A stretch of 64,000 bases of DNA from Streptomyces sp. CB02058 (GTDB taxonomy: Bacteria > Actinomycetota > Actinomycetes > Streptomycetales > Streptomycetaceae), in the NCBI RefSeq assembly GCF_001905505.1, contig NZ_LIPG01000005.1, positions 599,621-663,620 of the forward strand, in the 5' to 3' direction. The notes under the pieces are model-generated. The model had not been told where the DNA came from. It searched no databases and worked only from the letters and a program-made list of their open reading frames with translations. Of this stretch, positions 9,339 through 16,753 are shown in pieces. The position numbers and the translations under genes are program-made. The first letter of the stretch is position 1; each line of letters begins with the position of its first letter.

Positions 9339-9367
9339 ACGGCCAACCCTAGGGCCTGTCAGAGCCC

Positions 9368-10183
9368 TCAGGCCTGGACGGAGTCGCCCTGCACGGCCTG
9401 GATGTCGAGCTCCACGCGCAGGGTCGTGCCGATCGCGGAGATGCCGGCCTGCACGACCTGGTTGTAGTTCATCGCGAAGTCGTCGCGGCGCAGCTCCGCC
9501 GTGGCGTGGAAGGCCGCACGGACCCCGCCCCACGGGTCGGGCCCCGTGCCCAGGTAGCTGAGGTCGAGGTCGACCTCGCGGGAGACGCCGTGCATCGTGA
9601 GCAGGCCGTGCACCGTCCAGCGGTCGGGGCCCGCCGGGGTCAGCGCCCGGGACCGGTAGGTGATCTCCGGGTACACCTCCACGTCCAGGAAGTCCGCCGA
9701 GCGCAGGTGCTTGTCCCGCATGCCGTTGCCGGTGTCGATGCTGCTGGAGGCGATGAAGGCCTCCACCCGGGAGTTCTGGACGTCCTCGGCGATCTCGATC
9801 CGGCCGCCGAAGTCGGTGAACCTGCCGTGCACGCTGGAGATCCCCAGGTGCTGTGCGACGGCGGCCACCGAGGAGTGCACCGGGTCGAGCGACCAGGTGC
9901 CGGGGGGCGGGAGTTCCACTCCGCCCTGGCGGGTGAGCACCACGGTGCCGGCCTCGACCCGGCCGCTGGCCGTGACGAGCGCGGTGGACGCGGCGGGTGC
10001 GTAACCGACCGCCGTGACGATCACCGTGTAGGCGCCGGCCTGGAGAAGATCGTCGGTGCGGACCGCCCCGTTCTCGTCGGCGTCGGCCCGGAGCACCTGG
10101 GTGCCCGTCATGTCGGTCACGGTCACGACCGCGTGCTGGACCGCCCAGCCGTCCCGCGTACGTACCTGTGCGCGAAGTCCCAT
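9368..10183 (-). CDS. YceI-family lipid-binding protein with N-terminal CarboxypepD_reg-like domain
   Basis: A 271-residue protein. Residues ~1-88 form a carboxypeptidase-regulatory-like beta-sandwich (RTRDGWAVQHAVVTVTDMTG, then GAYTVIVTAVGYAPA). Residues ~92-265 are a YceI lipocalin-like barrel, with TWSLDPVHSSVAAVAQHLGI, the HGRFTDFGG loop and the closing VELDIQAV. YceI proteins bind isoprenoid or amphiphilic molecules. No signal peptide is seen, so this is probably cytoplasmic. AAGGAGAG precedes ATG 10183. The N-terminal domain is the same type as the three repeats on the neighbouring exporter, pointing to a joint role. A terminator-like hairpin upstream suggests its own promoter. Confidence 0.9.
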   Translation of the reverse strand: MGLRAQVRTRDGWAVQHAVVTVTDMTGTQVLRADADENGAVRTDDLLQAGAYTVIVTAVGYAPAASTALVTASGRVEAGTVVLTRQGGVELPPPGTWSLDPVHSSVAAVAQHLGISSVHGRFTDFGGRIEIAEDVQNSRVEAFIASSSIDTGNGMRDKHLRSADFLDVEVYPEITYRSRALTPAGPDRWTVHGLLTMHGVSREVDLDLSYLGTGPDPWGGVRAAFHATAELRRDDFAMNYNQVVQAGISAIGTTLRVELDIQAVQGDSVQA

Positions 10184-10220
10184 CCCGTGTTCTCTCCTTG
10201 CTCAATCACTCATGAAGCGT

Positions 10221-10233
10221 GACTCAATGAGTC
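10221..10233. promoter_or_regulatory. Palindromic candidate operator before the YceI gene
   Basis: GACTCAATGAGTC is a perfect palindrome apart from its central base, 38 bp upstream of the YceI start. A further TCACTCATGA-type element (10207-10214) lies between it and the gene. Regulator unknown. Confidence 0.45.
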
Positions 10234-10290
10234 GGGCCCCGGGCGGGATCGGCAGGCCGTCCCCTGCCTGCCGTTCCCGCCACGGGGCCC
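10234..10290 (-). terminator. Hairpin terminator after the DHA2 exporter
   Basis: An outer stem GGGCCCCG (10234-10241) / CGGGGCCC (10283-10290) encloses a GGCAGG/CCTGCC hairpin. It lies between the exporter stop (10368) and the YceI start (10183), with no U tract. Confidence 0.55.
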
Positions 10291-10367
10291 ATTTCCGCCG
10301 GCGGCCACAGCCTCTCCGCTCGAAGTGCTGTACCGCCAGGGGTCTTTGTGAATCTTCCGGTGGGTTC

Positions 10368-12857
10368 TTACTCGCCCGGGTGGGCGAGCTCGATGTCGTG
10401 ACCGTCGACGCCGCCGCCGGTCACGGTCAGCGCGCCGGCCACCGGCGGGTAGCCGGTAGCGATCACGGAGTACTCACCGGCGTCCAGGTCGGTGAAGGCG
10501 TACGCCCCGTCCTCCCCGGTCGTCGAGGTGGCGACCACGTTGCCCGCCGCGTCGATCAGCGTGACGCGGGCGTCGTTCAGCGGTGCCCGGCCGGAGCCGG
10601 CCCTCACGACACCCCGCACCAGCGCACCGGAGCGCAGGGCCACGTCGACCCGGGTGACACCCTGGCCGCCGACCTCCACCGGCAGGGCCAGCGGACGGAA
10701 GCCCGCGGCCGTGACGGCGACGGTCACCGAGCCGGGGATGAGCTCACCGAAGGTGAACTCGCCCGCGTCGTTCGACACGCCCGTGGCCAGTACGTCGCCG
10801 CGCACATCGGTCACGACGACCATGGCGCCCTGGACGGGGGTGCCGCCCTCGGCGTTCCGTACGGTCCCGGAGAGACCGCTCGTACCGGCGAGCAGGATGT
10901 CGTAGGCCAGCGGCTCCTCGCCGACGACCACGGTGGACGCCTGCGGCTGGTAGCCGTCTGCGGAGGCGATCAGGACGTAGCTGCCGGAGCCCGGCGCGTC
11001 CAGGACGTAGCCGCCGTCGGCCTGGGCGACGGAGCGCCCAAGCTGCCGGCCGCCCAGCGAGATCAGTGTGACGGCGGCACGGGCGACGGGTGCGCCCTCG
11101 GCGCCCCGCACGACACCGCGGACGGGGGTTCCCTGAATGCTCGGCTCCGTCATGACGGCCGTCCGCTCCAGGGTGTCGACCGCGGTGACCCCGGCCGTCG
11201 CCTCGGCGACGGGCGCCGTGCCGGTGGTGGCCTCGACGGCCTCCGTGGCGGCCGAGGCCTCGGGGGTGTCGTTGCCCGCCCTGGTCTTCAGCGCGACCTC
11301 CTTGATGAACAGCGTCAGGAGGAAGGCGACCAGTGCGGCGGGCGCGGCGTACAGGAAGACGTCGGCGACACCGTGGCCGTAGGCGACCTCCATGACCGTA
11401 CGGAACGGCGCGGGCAGCGTGTCCAGGTCGGGGATGCCCCCGCCGCCGGTACCGCCGTGGCCGAAGGCAGCGCCCTCGGGGCCGAGGTCGGCGAGGCCTT
11501 CCTTGACGTAGTGGGTGACACGGTTGCCCAGGACGGCGCCCAGCGCCGAGACGCCGATCGCACCACCGAGGGAACGGAAGAACGTCACGACGGAGCTGGC
11601 CGCGCCCAGGTCGGCGGGAGCCACCTGGTTCTGCGTGGCGAGCACCAGGTTCTGCATCATCATGCCGATGCCGAGACCCATGACGAGCATGAAGACCGCG
11701 ATCTGCCAGTACTCGGTGTCGTACCGGATGGTGCCCAGCAGCCCGAGGCCGGCGGTGAGCAGGAAGCCACCGCTGACCAGCCAGGCCTTCCAGCGGCCCG
11801 TCTTGGTGATGATCTGGCCGGAGATCGTCGAGGAGAGGAAGAGCCCGGCGATCATCGGGATGGTCATGACGCCGGACATCGTCGGCGACTTGTCCCGCGC
11901 CAGCTGGAAGTACTGGCTGAAGAAGACGGTGCCCGCGAACATTCCGATACCGACGAACAGCGAGGCCACGGAGGCCAGCGTGATGGTGCGGTTGCGGAAG
12001 AGGCGCAGCGGGATGATCGGCTCGCGGGCCTTGGACTCGATGAAGAGGAACAGCGCGACGAGGACGACGGTGCCGCCCAGCATCGTCCAGGTCTGCCAGG
12101 AGATCCAGTCGTACTTGTCACCCGCGAAGGTCACCCAGAGCAGCAGCAGCGAGACCGCCGCGCTGATGAAGAACGCGCCGGACCAGTCGATCTTGACGCC
12201 CTCGCGCTTGATCACGGGGAGCTTCAGGGTCTTCTGGAGCACGATCAGGGCGATGACCGCGAACGGCACACCCACGTAGAAGCACCAGCGCCAGCCCATC
12301 CAGCTGGTGTCGGTGATGACACCGCCGAGCAGCGGGCCGCCCACGGTGGCGACGGCGAAGACCGCGCCGAGGTAGCCGCTGTAGCGTCCGCGCTCGCGCG
12401 GGGAGATCATCGCGGCCATCACGATCTGGGCGAGGGCGGAGAGACCGCCGACGCCGATGCCCTGCACCACACGGCAGACGATGAGCATGCCGCTGCTGGT
12501 CGAGAGACCGGCGACTATGGAGCCGGCCACATAGATGATCAGGGCGATCTGGACCAGCAGCTTCTTGCTGAAGAGGTCCGCGAGCTTGCCCCAGAGCGGG
12601 GTGGTGGCGGTCATGGCCAGCAGCGAGGCCGTGACGACCCAGGTGTAGGCGCTCTGGCCGCCGCCGAGGTCGGAAATGATCTCGGGCAGGGCGTTGGAGA
12701 CGACCGTCGACGACAGGATCGCGACGAACATGCCGAGCAGCAGCCCGGTCAGCGCTTCCATGATCTGCCGGTGTGTCATCGGCGTGCCAGAGGGGGCTTC
12801 CGCAGCCCCGTGCTTGGCGTGGCCGCCCCGCACACCGGATGGTGTGGTCGTAGCCAT
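10368..12857 (-). CDS. DHA2 MFS exporter with three C-terminal CarboxypepD_reg-like repeats
   Basis: An 829-residue protein, about 300 residues longer than ordinary DHA2 exporters. Residues ~28-530 form 14 transmembrane helices with FVAILSSTVVSNALPEI (helix 1) and LWGKLADLFSKK (motif A). A Thr/Ala/Glu-rich linker leads to three beta-sandwich repeats of ~85 residues from about residue 575 to the end (GVVRGAEGAPVARAAVTLIS; GTVRNAEGGTPVQGAMVVVT; GVVRAGSGRAPLNDARVTLI), each with a G-Y-x-x-x-type turn. AAGGAATGTA precedes ATG 12857. The gene lies 23 bp after the MarR regulator, which probably represses it. Substrate is unknown; the repeats may bind cargo or the YceI partner. Confidence 0.93.
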   Translation of the reverse strand: MATTTPSGVRGGHAKHGAAEAPSGTPMTHRQIMEALTGLLLGMFVAILSSTVVSNALPEIISDLGGGQSAYTWVVTASLLAMTATTPLWGKLADLFSKKLLVQIALIIYVAGSIVAGLSTSSGMLIVCRVVQGIGVGGLSALAQIVMAAMISPRERGRYSGYLGAVFAVATVGGPLLGGVITDTSWMGWRWCFYVGVPFAVIALIVLQKTLKLPVIKREGVKIDWSGAFFISAAVSLLLLWVTFAGDKYDWISWQTWTMLGGTVVLVALFLFIESKAREPIIPLRLFRNRTITLASVASLFVGIGMFAGTVFFSQYFQLARDKSPTMSGVMTIPMIAGLFLSSTISGQIITKTGRWKAWLVSGGFLLTAGLGLLGTIRYDTEYWQIAVFMLVMGLGIGMMMQNLVLATQNQVAPADLGAASSVVTFFRSLGGAIGVSALGAVLGNRVTHYVKEGLADLGPEGAAFGHGGTGGGGIPDLDTLPAPFRTVMEVAYGHGVADVFLYAAPAALVAFLLTLFIKEVALKTRAGNDTPEASAATEAVEATTGTAPVAEATAGVTAVDTLERTAVMTEPSIQGTPVRGVVRGAEGAPVARAAVTLISLGGRQLGRSVAQADGGYVLDAPGSGSYVLIASADGYQPQASTVVVGEEPLAYDILLAGTSGLSGTVRNAEGGTPVQGAMVVVTDVRGDVLATGVSNDAGEFTFGELIPGSVTVAVTAAGFRPLALPVEVGGQGVTRVDVALRSGALVRGVVRAGSGRAPLNDARVTLIDAAGNVVATSTTGEDGAYAFTDLDAGEYSVIATGYPPVAGALTVTGGGVDGHDIELAHPGE

Positions 12858-12880
12858 TACATTCCTTGTCTTTGCTTCTG

Positions 12881-13408
12881 TTACAGGGGTGTACGGGTGT
12901 GCGAATCGTCCGAGAGCCCCGAGCGGCAGTCGCCGCTGTGCCTTCCGGGGGTACACCCTCCGGCGCCGCGGCAGGAGAAGCTGTCGCGCAGGCGGGACAA
13001 CAACGTGTTGAGCTGTCCGACTTCTTCGTCGGACCAGTCGTCGAGGTTGTGGGCGAACATTTCGGTCGTCCGCCGGTTCAGTTCGGCGAGCACTTCCTCT
13101 CCGGCGGGGGTCAGCCGCAGGATGCGGGACCGCTTGTCCGCCGGGTCCGGAGAGCGCTCGATCCAGCCGTTCTCCGCCGTGTGAGCCACATGACGGCTGG
13201 TCACCGACATGTTCACGGCCAGGAGTTCGGCAAGCCGGGTGATCCGCATCTCGCCGTACTTGGCCAGCAGCGTCAGCACGGTGGCCGAGCCACCGGGACA
13301 CTCGGCGGGCAGGATGCGGAGGAGGCCCCGTTTGACGGCTCCGACGGCGCTGAGCTGCCGGGCCAGTTCTTCGTACTGGCTCCGTGCTGCCACTGGCCCT
13401 CCAGACAT
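12881..13408 (-). CDS. MarR-family transcriptional regulator
   Basis: A 175-residue winged-helix repressor. The HTH is MRITRLAELLAVNMSVTSRH, followed by the wing with DPADKRSRILRLTPAGEEV, the standard MarR signature. The last ~25 residues (Cys/Gly/Ser-rich, with CRGAGGC) extend beyond the usual family end. ATG at 13408. It is the first gene of the exporter operon, and two TTGC-N5-GCAA elements upstream probably mediate autoregulation. Confidence 0.92.
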   Translation of the reverse strand: MSGGPVAARSQYEELARQLSAVGAVKRGLLRILPAECPGGSATVLTLLAKYGEMRITRLAELLAVNMSVTSRHVAHTAENGWIERSPDPADKRSRILRLTPAGEEVLAELNRRTTEMFAHNLDDWSDEEVGQLNTLLSRLRDSFSCRGAGGCTPGRHSGDCRSGLSDDSHTRTPL

Positions 13409-13425
13409 CTCACGAGGTCATCTTG

Positions 13426-13467
13426 TTGCTTAGGGCAACGATAGAAGCGGTTGGTTGCCGCAGGCAA
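13426..13467. promoter_or_regulatory. Tandem TTGC-N5-GCAA operator pair for the MarR operon
   Basis: Two dyads with identical half-sites, TTGCTTAGGGCAA (13426-13438) and TTGCCGCAGGCAA (13455-13467), have starts 29 bp apart, close to three helical turns. They lie 17-59 bp upstream of the MarR start where the promoter must be. The layout suits cooperative binding of two MarR dimers. Confidence 0.65.
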
Positions 13468-13693
13468 ACGAAAAGGGCCTTGCAGAAGTAAAGGAACGCA
13501 AAAGCCTGTGTAGGCCCCGGGTCAAGGCCCCAGCGCACAGCGGGTGGCCGGCGCCGGATGTGTTCCTCGTCACGGGCCGAGGGGGTGGGGCGGGCGCGCG
13601 GAGGGCCCGTGGAGGCGGTGCGGAGCGCTCCGGCGGAGGGGTGAAGACGGCGTGTACGCCGACGAGGGGCATCGCCCCTTCGCGGCCCGGGGG
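13468..13693. other. Intergenic region between the MarR operon and the small membrane protein gene
   Basis: Together with the flanking operator and promoter this makes a 322-bp gap. No coding frame with convincing codon use or ribosome-binding site was found. Divergent promoters sit at its two ends. Confidence 0.5.
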
Positions 13694-13722
13694 TTGGGCG
13701 GACGTGCCGAGTTCGCTAGGGT
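13694..13722 (+). promoter_or_regulatory. Promoter for a leaderless mRNA
   Basis: TTGGGC (13694-13699), a 17-bp spacer, and TAGGGT (13717-13722). The ATG at 13731 begins 8 nt after the -10 hexamer, so transcription should start at or next to the start codon. Confidence 0.6.
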
Positions 13723-13730
13723 CCTGGACC

Positions 13731-13946
13731 ATGGCATACAACCCCCACGCCCCGCAGCCGGGCCCCGAGGGCACTCACGACCCGGCGGGCAGCACGCAGA
13801 TGTTCCGCGCGTTTGTCGACGAGGGCGAGCCGCAGCGCGGGCCGCAGCCCGCCGCGACCTCGTCAGGCTCGAAGACCGGGGTGATCGTGGCCGTCGTGGC
13901 GGTCATCGTCGTCCTCGGTGCGGTCGCCTGGCTCGCGCTCGGCTGA
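13731..13946 (+). CDS. Small single-pass membrane protein (71 aa)
   Basis: The N-terminal 45 residues are hydrophilic and Pro/Gln/Glu-rich (MAYNPHAPQPGPEG, then MFRAFVDEGEPQ). One transmembrane helix near the C-terminus (TGVIVAVVAVIVVLGAVAWL) is followed by only a few residues, giving a tail-anchored topology. ATG at 13731 is chosen over the longer upstream frame because a good promoter places its -10 box 8 nt upstream. I do not recognise a family. It stands alone between the MarR operon and the sigma genes. Confidence 0.75.
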   Translation: MAYNPHAPQPGPEGTHDPAGSTQMFRAFVDEGEPQRGPQPAATSSGSKTGVIVAVVAVIVVLGAVAWLALG

Positions 13947-14037
13947 CCGGCCCCCGTCCCCTTCATGGCGGGCCTGCCGCCCCTCCGCGGGGCCCGGGGC
14001 CTGCCGGGCGTCCACCTGAGGGTGCACGCCCCCTTCA

Positions 14038-14077
14038 CAGACGCTCCCGCGCCGCCCGTCGGCTCCGGGAGCGTCTG
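14038..14077. terminator. 12-bp inverted repeat, probable terminator
   Basis: CAGACGCTCCCG (14038-14049) pairs perfectly with CGGGAGCGTCTG (14066-14077) across a 16-nt loop, ~90 bp after the small membrane protein gene. No U tract, as is usual in Streptomyces. Confidence 0.55.
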
Positions 14078-14305
14078 CGTTCCCCGCGCCGGGCCCGGAC
14101 GCGGCGAGGCCGCCGGGGCGGGCGGTCTCGGTGCCCCGGCAGCCGGTGAGCCGTGGTGTGCGGCCACGCGCGGGCTCGGGCGCGCGGAGCCGGGCCGACC
14201 CGATCGCTGCCGGACGGGCCCGGGTGGGGCCGGCCGGACGATCGGGTCGTCGGTCGGACGGGTGGATCGGTCGCCCTGGCGTCCGGACGGGGCCGGACGG
14301 GCGGC

Positions 14306-15172
14306 TCAGTCGGCGATGAGGCCTTCCCTGAGCTGGGTGAGCGTCCGGGTCAGCAGCCGGGAGACGTGCATCTGAGAGATGCCGACCTCTTCGCCGATCT
14401 GCGACTGCGTCATGTTGGCGAAGAAGCGCAGCATGATGATCTGCCGCTCGCGCGGGGCGAGCTTGGCCAGCAGCGGCTTCAGGGACTCGCGGTACTCGAC
14501 GCCTTCCAGCGCCGCGTCCTCGTACCCCAGGCGGTCCGCCAGCGAGCCCTCGCCGCCGTCGTCCTCGGGGGACGGGGAGTCCAGCGAGGAGGCGGTGTAG
14601 GCGTTACCCACGGCCAGGCCGTCGACGACGTCCTCCTCGGAGACCCCGAGCGCCTTGGCCAGCTCCGGCACCGTCGGCGAACGGTCGAGCTTCTGGGCGA
14701 GCTCGTCGCTGGTCTTGGTGAGGGCGAGCCGCAGTTCCTGGAGCCGGCGCGGCACCCGCACCGACCACGAGGTGTCGCGGAAGAAGCGCTTGATCTCCCC
14801 CACGACGGTCGGCATCGCGAACGTGGGGAATTCCACGCCGCGTTCGCAGTCGAATCGGTCGATCGCCTTGATCAGGCCGATCGTTCCGACCTGGACGATG
14901 TCCTCCATCGGTTCGTTACGGCTCCGGAACCGCGCCGCCGCGTACCGCACGAGCGGGAGGTTGAGCTCGATGAGCGTGTCCCGCACATAGGCCCGCTCCG
15001 GGCTGTCCGTTCCGTCGGGGCCCGAGGCGGGACCCAGCGCGGCTAGCCGCAGGAACAGGGAGCGGGACAGGGTGCGGGTGTCGATGGCTTCCGGCGAGCT
15101 GGTGAGCACGGCAGGTGCCGGCACGCTCTTCGTGAGCGTGAGCACCTTCGAGCTGCCCTGTTCTGCGGACAT
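14306..15172 (-). CDS. sigN: Alternative sigma factor, SigB/SigF family (probable SigN)
   Basis: A 288-residue sigma-70 family protein lacking region 1.1. Region 2 is LVRYAAARFRSRNEPMEDIV with QVGTIGLIKAIDRFD; region 2.4 is FPTFAMPTVVGEIKR. Region 3 includes VPRRLQELRLAL, and region 4 carries the HTH SQIGEEVGISQMHVSRLL. ATG 15172 has AAGGGGG upstream. The next gene on the same strand is a close paralogue. In S. coelicolor sigN and sigF sit side by side in this order, which is the basis for the symbol. The usual anti-sigma/anti-anti-sigma partners are not adjacent. Family is certain, the symbol less so. Confidence 0.85.
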   Translation of the reverse strand: MSAEQGSSKVLTLTKSVPAPAVLTSSPEAIDTRTLSRSLFLRLAALGPASGPDGTDSPERAYVRDTLIELNLPLVRYAAARFRSRNEPMEDIVQVGTIGLIKAIDRFDCERGVEFPTFAMPTVVGEIKRFFRDTSWSVRVPRRLQELRLALTKTSDELAQKLDRSPTVPELAKALGVSEEDVVDGLAVGNAYTASSLDSPSPEDDGGEGSLADRLGYEDAALEGVEYRESLKPLLAKLAPRERQIIMLRFFANMTQSQIGEEVGISQMHVSRLLTRTLTQLREGLIAD

Positions 15173-15307
15173 GCCACCCCCTTGAGGTCGCGGACGGTCG
15201 CGGTGGCCACGACCATCGGAGGAACGCAGCCTCCACCTGAATACCGGAGGTGGGGCTGCGGCAAACGCGGTTCCAGCAGAATGTCACATGTCGGCAACAC
15301 GCTGTAG

Positions 15308-15325
15308 TGACTTGTCGACAAGTCA
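15308..15325. promoter_or_regulatory. 18-bp perfect palindrome upstream of sigN
   Basis: TGACTTGTCGACAAGTCA reads identically on both strands. It lies 136 bp upstream of the sigN start within the sigN-sigF intergenic region, consistent with an operator for a dimeric regulator. No regulator is identified. Confidence 0.55.
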
Positions 15326-15406
15326 GCGCCGAAACTGCGCAGGAAACAGGGGGTGTGCGGCTTTTACGCCCCCGGAACAGGCCCGTTCGGGGTCTACCCG
15401 TTCTGG

Positions 15407-16264
15407 TTACGCCTCGATCCTGTTTGCGGACCTCAGTCGGGCGAAACTTCTGGCCAGAAGCCTTGACACGTGCATCTGGGAGACACCGAGTTCGGCACTG
15501 ATCTGAGACTGGGTCAGGTTGTTGTAGTAGCGCAGCAGCAGGATGCGCTGTTCGCGCTCGGGCAGCTGGACGAGCAGATGCCGTACGAGGTCGCGGTGTT
15601 CGACCCCGGCGAGCGCCGGGTCCTCGTAGCCGAGCCGGTCCAGCAGACCGGGCAGCCCGTCACCTTCCTGGGCCGCCTCCAGCGAGGTCGCGTGGTAGGA
15701 GCGGCCCGCCTCGATGCAGGCGAGCACCTCGTCCTCGGAGATCTTCAGCCGCTCGGCGATCTCGGCGGTGGTCGGCGAGCGCCCGTGGGCGGTCGTCAGG
15801 TCCTCCGTCGCGCCGGTGACCTGGACCCAGAGCTCGTGCAGCCGGCGCGGCACGTGCACCGTCCGCACGTTGTCCCGGAAGTAGCGCTTGATCTCGCCGA
15901 CCACGGTGGGCATGGCGAAGGTGGGGAACTGGACGCCGCGTTCCGGGTCGAAGCGGTCGATGGCGTTGATCAGGCCGATGGTGCCGACCTGGACGACGTC
16001 CTCCATCGGCTCGTTGCGGCTGCGGAAGCGGGCCGCGGCGTACCGCACGAGCGGCAGGTTCGCCTCGATCAGGGCCGTGCGCACCCTGTGGTGCTCCGGG
16101 GTCCCCGGTTCGAGGTCCTTGAGCCGCCCGAAGAGCACCTGGGTGAGGGCCCGGGTGTCCGCGCCCCGCGTCCTGGCGGGCGTGGTGGGGTCGGGCGTCT
16201 CGGTCTGGATGTCGTCCGTCTGGACGTTCTGGGGCGGGACTTGAGGCGCTGTACTGGCCGGCAC
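15407..16264 (-). CDS. sigF: Sporulation-type sigma factor SigF
   Basis: A 285-residue sigma-70 family factor without region 1.1. The N-terminus MPASTAPQVPPQ agrees with my memory of Streptomyces SigF. Region 2 (LVRYAAARFRSRNEPMEDVV) and region 4 (SQISAELGVSQMHVSRLLAR) are nearly the same as in the paralogue 234 bp downstream. GTG 16264 is preceded by AAAGGGGTGG. SigF acts late in spore maturation in Streptomyces. The intergenic regions before both sigma genes are rich in dyads and repeats. Confidence 0.88.
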   Translation of the reverse strand: MPASTAPQVPPQNVQTDDIQTETPDPTTPARTRGADTRALTQVLFGRLKDLEPGTPEHHRVRTALIEANLPLVRYAAARFRSRNEPMEDVVQVGTIGLINAIDRFDPERGVQFPTFAMPTVVGEIKRYFRDNVRTVHVPRRLHELWVQVTGATEDLTTAHGRSPTTAEIAERLKISEDEVLACIEAGRSYHATSLEAAQEGDGLPGLLDRLGYEDPALAGVEHRDLVRHLLVQLPEREQRILLLRYYNNLTQSQISAELGVSQMHVSRLLARSFARLRSANRIEA

Positions 16265-16282
16265 GGTGTCGCCACCCCTTTG

Positions 16283-16320
16283 CGGTCAACTACGGTCAAC
16301 TCATCCGTCAAAAGCGGTCA
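16283..16320. promoter_or_regulatory. Repeated GGTCA elements upstream of sigF
   Basis: CGGTCAAC occurs at 16283-16290 and 16293-16300 (10-bp spacing, one helical turn), with a third CGGTCA at 16315-16320. They lie 19-56 bp upstream of the sigF GTG, within the expected promoter/5' leader. Confidence 0.45.
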
Positions 16321-16372
16321 TAGCATCACAAGACATGTCCACTGTGTGCAAGCACCGCATAGAGTCGTGTTG

Positions 16373-16396
16373 GGCATGTTTTGGTTTAAACATGCC
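16373..16396. promoter_or_regulatory. AT-rich inverted repeat in the sigF upstream region
   Basis: GGCATGTTT (16373-16381) and AAACATGCC (16388-16396) form a perfect 9-bp dyad around TGGTTT. It is unusually AT-rich for this genome and lies ~110 bp upstream of sigF, next to the terminator of the Dabb gene. Operator role is inferred. Confidence 0.45.
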
Positions 16397-16401
16397 GAAA
16401 A

Positions 16402-16425
16402 GCCCCTCTCCTGAAAGGGAGGGGC
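16402..16425 (-). terminator. Intrinsic terminator of the Dabb gene
   Basis: Stem GCCCCTC (16402-16408) / GAGGGGC (16419-16425). Read on the minus strand, it is followed by a TTTTC tract. Confidence 0.75.
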
Positions 16426-16450
16426 CTGCGGGACCGGATGTCCGAAAAAA

Positions 16451-16744
16451 TCAGAAGGGGTAGTCGGCGATCACCCAAGTGGCGAACGCGCGCCACTGCC
16501 CGGCCGCCGCCTGGTGCTCCGGGTGCTCGACGTACCGCTTGAGCGCGTCCTCGTCGGCGACCGCGGAGTTGATGGCGAAGTCGTAGGCGATCGGCCGGTC
16601 GGTGATGTTCCAGGCGCACTCCCAGAACTCCAGCTCGGGGATCTTCCCGCCGAGCTCCCTGAACGCCTTCTCGCCCGCGACGACCCGCGGATCGTCCCGC
16701 TCGACGCCGTCGTTCAGCTTGAACAGGACCAGGTGGCGGATCAT
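16451..16744 (-). CDS. Dabb-family stress-responsive A/B-barrel protein
   Basis: A 97-residue dimeric alpha/beta-barrel domain protein. MIRHLVLFKLNDGVE and the closing strand region HPEHQAAAGQWRAFATWVIADY are characteristic of the Dabb family. Function in Streptomyces is not established. ATG 16744 has AGGAG 6 nt upstream. It follows the small membrane peptide gene by 9 bp, so the two probably share a transcript, ended by the hairpin at 16402-16425. Confidence 0.88.
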   Translation of the reverse strand: MIRHLVLFKLNDGVERDDPRVVAGEKAFRELGGKIPELEFWECAWNITDRPIAYDFAINSAVADEDALKRYVEHPEHQAAAGQWRAFATWVIADYPF

Positions 16745-16753
16745 GGGGTTCTC

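Noticed and set aside
8868..10205. One long minus-strand protein joining the YceI region to the PPOX protein
   Set aside because: The open frame is continuous, but the upstream part is a shadow of the YceI gene; PPOX has its own ATG at 9338.
10056..13184. 1042-codon plus-strand frame over the 829-aa exporter
   Set aside because: Antisense shadow with Asp/Gly/Arg-rich low complexity; the minus strand encodes recognisable transporter helices.
15391..15420. SigF-type promoter (GGGTAG) at the end of sigF
   Set aside because: The hexamer is there on the minus strand, but no GTTT-like -35 element lies at the required spacing.
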